Source: Phycisphaerales bacterium UBA3158 (GTDB lineage: Bacteria; Planctomycetota; Phycisphaerae; Phycisphaerales; SM1A02). Taken from it: a stretch of 42,288 bases of DNA. Positions 40,445 to 42,288 of this stretch are shown here, in pieces; position 1 is the first letter of the stretch, and each line of letters opens with the position of its first letter. The position numbers and the translations under genes are program-made. The stretch is taken from the NCBI GenBank assembly GCA_002364555.1, contig DEYM01000001.1, forward strand, positions 1 through 42,288, given 5' to 3'. The notes below the pieces were generated by a model that saw only the letters and a list, made by a program, of their open reading frames with translations, ran no database searches and was not told the DNA's origin.

Positions 40445-41706
40445 AAGCGTCCATTCTGGTAATCGGTGACGAGCTGCTCGGCGGGCGCTGTCAGGATACG
40501 AATTCGGGATGGTTGTGCGGTGAACTGTCTTCCCTGGGGCTTGCCGTCACGCAGGTCCGTACCGGTCCGGATGACGAGGACTGGATTGCGTCGGCGATGT
40601 CGGACATGACCGCTGAGTGTGACCTGCTCCTGGTCACAGGTGGATTGGGCCCGACTCCAGACGATCTCACACGTGAAGGACTGTCGACGTTTCTCGGGGA
40701 GGATCTGGTCGACGATGAGACGGCGCTTTCATGGATCAAGGCCTCCTTCTCGGAATCTGGTCTGGAGATGAATCCTTCCCAGGTCAGATTGGCGACGAGA
40801 CCCCGCAGTGCAACGTGCTATCGAAACCATGCCGGAACCGCACCCTCGATCAAAGCTCACCGTGACTCGCGCTCGATCTGGTTGCTTCCTGGTCCACCAA
40901 GGGAACTTCGCGACGCCTGGCAACGACATGTCCGCCCATGGCTTTCAAGCGAAGGGGTGTCGGGTCGAACCGTCGAACCGGTCACCATCAAGTGCTTCGG
41001 TCTGATCGAGGCCTCCCTGGAGGAGCGGCTTGGTTCGTTGGCAGATCGCTCGAACAGACCGCTGGCTGGAACTCGAATCAGTGGTGGTGAATTCCATCTT
41101 CATGTCGACCCCTGCGGAGTCACCCAGCCGGCCATGGATGCCTATGTGAAAGCAGCCCATGAAAGACTTTCGCCCTACGACTTCGGACGAGAGGACCAGA
41201 CGCTCGCGTCGGTTGCCGGTGAGCTACTGGGTGATCGTGGACAGACCCTCTCAATGGCTGAATCATGTACCGCAGGGCTCATCAGCAGTGCGATCGTGGA
41301 TGTGCCCGGATCGAGTGCATGGTTCCATGGAGGCTGGGTCGTCTACAGCAACGAGATGAAGACCGATTGTCTGGGGATCGACCCGGTGACCATCGACAGC
41401 GTCGGTGTGGTCTCGCGAGAGGTGGTCGAAGCACTGGCTCGCCAGTCGATCGAACGTTCCGGTTCGGACTGGGCCCTGGCCGTTTCCGGAATAGCGGGGC
41501 CCGATGGGGGGACGCCGATCAAGCCTGTCGGAACCGTCTGGATAGCCTGCCATGGTCCGGGTGTGGAATCACAACGTTGTTTCCGATTCACCGGTGGTCG
41601 TCTGGTTGTCAGGCATCGAGCAACGGCTGCGGCTCTTCAGCTGCTTCGATGGTCTCTGCAGGGGCATGACCCGATGACGCCGATGTCCTGGGACGCCGAG
41701 TCATGA
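40441..41706 (+). CDS. cinA: CinA family protein: MoCF-like domain plus nicotinamide-nucleotide amidase
   Basis: A 421-residue two-domain CinA. The N-terminal MoCF-biosynthesis/pyrophosphatase domain shows ILVIGDELLGGRCQDTNSGWL and LLVTGGLGPTPDDLTREG; the C-terminal PncC amidase domain shows SMAESCTAGLISSAIVDVPGSSAWF with the catalytic serine and VSGIAGPDGGTPIKPVGTVWIA. It is expected to hydrolyse and recycle NMN-type nucleotides in NAD repair. The ATG at 40441 overlaps the pyk stop; the upstream open frame lies within pyk. Its stop overlaps folK. Confidence 0.95.
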   Translation: MKASILVIGDELLGGRCQDTNSGWLCGELSSLGLAVTQVRTGPDDEDWIASAMSDMTAECDLLLVTGGLGPTPDDLTREGLSTFLGEDLVDDETALSWIKASFSESGLEMNPSQVRLATRPRSATCYRNHAGTAPSIKAHRDSRSIWLLPGPPRELRDAWQRHVRPWLSSEGVSGRTVEPVTIKCFGLIEASLEERLGSLADRSNRPLAGTRISGGEFHLHVDPCGVTQPAMDAYVKAAHERLSPYDFGREDQTLASVAGELLGDRGQTLSMAESCTAGLISSAIVDVPGSSAWFHGGWVVYSNEMKTDCLGIDPVTIDSVGVVSREVVEALARQSIERSGSDWALAVSGIAGPDGGTPIKPVGTVWIACHGPGVESQRCFRFTGGRLVVRHRATAAALQLLRWSLQGHDPMTPMSWDAES

Positions 41707-42239
41707 TGACCGAGGGCTACATCGCGATCGGTTCGAACCTTGGCGATCGTCTCAAGACGATTCTCATGGGAATCGATCTGATCGACGAGCTGCCGGAGGT
41801 CGCGGTGCTTCGCGTGAGCACGATGCTCGAGACCCGTCCGGTCGGCGATGTCGATCAGCCGGATTTCCTCAATGGTGTTCTCAAGGTCCGAGCCGATCTT
41901 GATGCGTCGACGATGTTGAGGAAACTGCTGGACATCGAGTCCTCTCTTGGTCGAGACCGTTCCTCATCCACGACCGGAGGTCCACGAACGATCGATCTGG
42001 ACTTGATTCTCTGGGGAAACGCGGTAATTGAATCGGAGGATCTGATACTCCCTCATCCACGTTTCCACGAGCGGGCCTTCGTGCTGCTGCCCATGGTCGA
42101 ATTGGCGCCAGACCTGATTCATCCAACGATGGGTTCGAGCATGCAGTCGCTTCTGGCCGCCGACATCGAGTCGAATGGAGACCTGTTGAAGAGATGTCGC
42201 CCAGCAGGCCCGGGGCCTTTGATTCCACCTTCTTCCTGA
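41703..42239 (+). CDS. folK: HPPK: 2-amino-4-hydroxy-6-hydroxymethyldihydropteridine pyrophosphokinase
   Basis: A 178-residue enzyme of folate synthesis that pyrophosphorylates the pterin alcohol with ATP. YIAIGSNLGDRLKTI, DQPDFLNGVLKV, LLDIESSLGRDR, the signature GGPRTIDLDLILWG and LPHPRFHERAFVLLPMVEL are present. Its start overlaps the cinA stop as ATGATGA. Last gene of the five-gene pyrF operon; folate synthesis connects to glyA elsewhere in the window only by pathway. Confidence 0.96.
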   Translation: MMTEGYIAIGSNLGDRLKTILMGIDLIDELPEVAVLRVSTMLETRPVGDVDQPDFLNGVLKVRADLDASTMLRKLLDIESSLGRDRSSSTTGGPRTIDLDLILWGNAVIESEDLILPHPRFHERAFVLLPMVELAPDLIHPTMGSSMQSLLAADIESNGDLLKRCRPAGPGPLIPPSS

Positions 42240-42281
42240 CTGAAGCAGGTATCTTTCGCGGCTTCTGGACCGATCAAGGTG

Positions 42282-42287
42282 TATGAT
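42282..42287 (+). promoter_or_regulatory. TATGAT box at the right edge
   Basis: TATGAT matches the -10 consensus in five of six positions and lies 43 bp after folK. It may be the promoter of a plus-strand gene beginning just outside the window. Confidence 0.35.
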
Positions 42288-42288
42288 T

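Noticed and set aside
1..42288. CRISPR arrays, insertion sequences, prophage or defence genes
   Set aside because: No direct-repeat array, transposase, integrase or defence-type protein was seen; gene content is core metabolism throughout.

Overview
This 42.3-kb window looks like chromosomal housekeeping DNA from a bacterium of the PVC group, most probably a planctomycete and perhaps a Phycisphaerae-like marine lineage. The grounds are a PVC-type 'small basic protein' with a poly-lysine tail (32541-32750), a planctomycete-like CdsA signature, an IF-3 with a long acidic/proline tail, and an aerobic caa3-type respiratory chain in which several subunits are fused to cytochrome c. Taxonomy is inference from protein character only. 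I see no rRNA, tRNA, CRISPR array, insertion sequence, phage gene or sign of recent transfer.

Layout. (1) 7805 down to 1, minus strand: one long, tightly coupled respiratory operon, coxB(+cyt c)-coxA-coxC-unknown 7-TM protein-diheme cytochrome c lipoprotein-Rieske protein-cytochrome b(+cyt c)-CtaG (cut by the window edge). It combines complex III and complex IV. (2) 7977-15184: HrpA-type DEAH helicase, UDP-glucose dehydrogenase, Ogt-type methyltransferase and serine hydroxymethyltransferase. (3) 15192-20330: TrmL, then a plus-strand operon of a membrane protein with helical repeats, a HEAT-repeat lipoprotein, a degenerate zinc-type MDR dehydrogenase and a MATE exporter. (4) 23394 down to 20352: thrS then infC. 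infC has to start at a rare AUC codon. (5) 23585-28894: nrdR, a coiled-coil zinc-ribbon protein, the TPR-recX and rhodanese-cdsA genes, and a propeller-like lipoprotein. (6) 28899-33956: moaE-membrane protein-nth (minus), then a TIM-barrel-like protein, acpS, a membrane protein, the small basic protein and an aminotransferase (plus). (7) 33957-34223: a 267-bp gene-free gap with strong inverted repeats. (8) 36171 down to 34224: DUF971 protein, hotdog thioesterase, GT-B-like protein. (9) 36271-42239, plus: pyrF-orphan solute-binding protein-pyk-cinA-folK, every junction overlapping by 1-4 nt.

Two cross-cutting signals stand out. First, at least nine genes or operons in the window lack a convincing Shine-Dalgarno but carry a TANNNT box whose last base lies 6-8 nt before the start codon, the arrangement expected for leaderless mRNAs. 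SD-led genes coexist with them. Second, convergent gene pairs are packed 4-21 bp apart without intrinsic terminators, so the structured 267-bp gap at 33957-34223 is a clear exception and a candidate non-coding RNA locus. Other points of interest are the joint bc/caa3 operon, the AUC start of infC, a 16-bp perfect palindrome at the ugd promoter, and proteins that have lost family hallmark residues (MDR protein, DUF971 protein, Nth cluster spacing).
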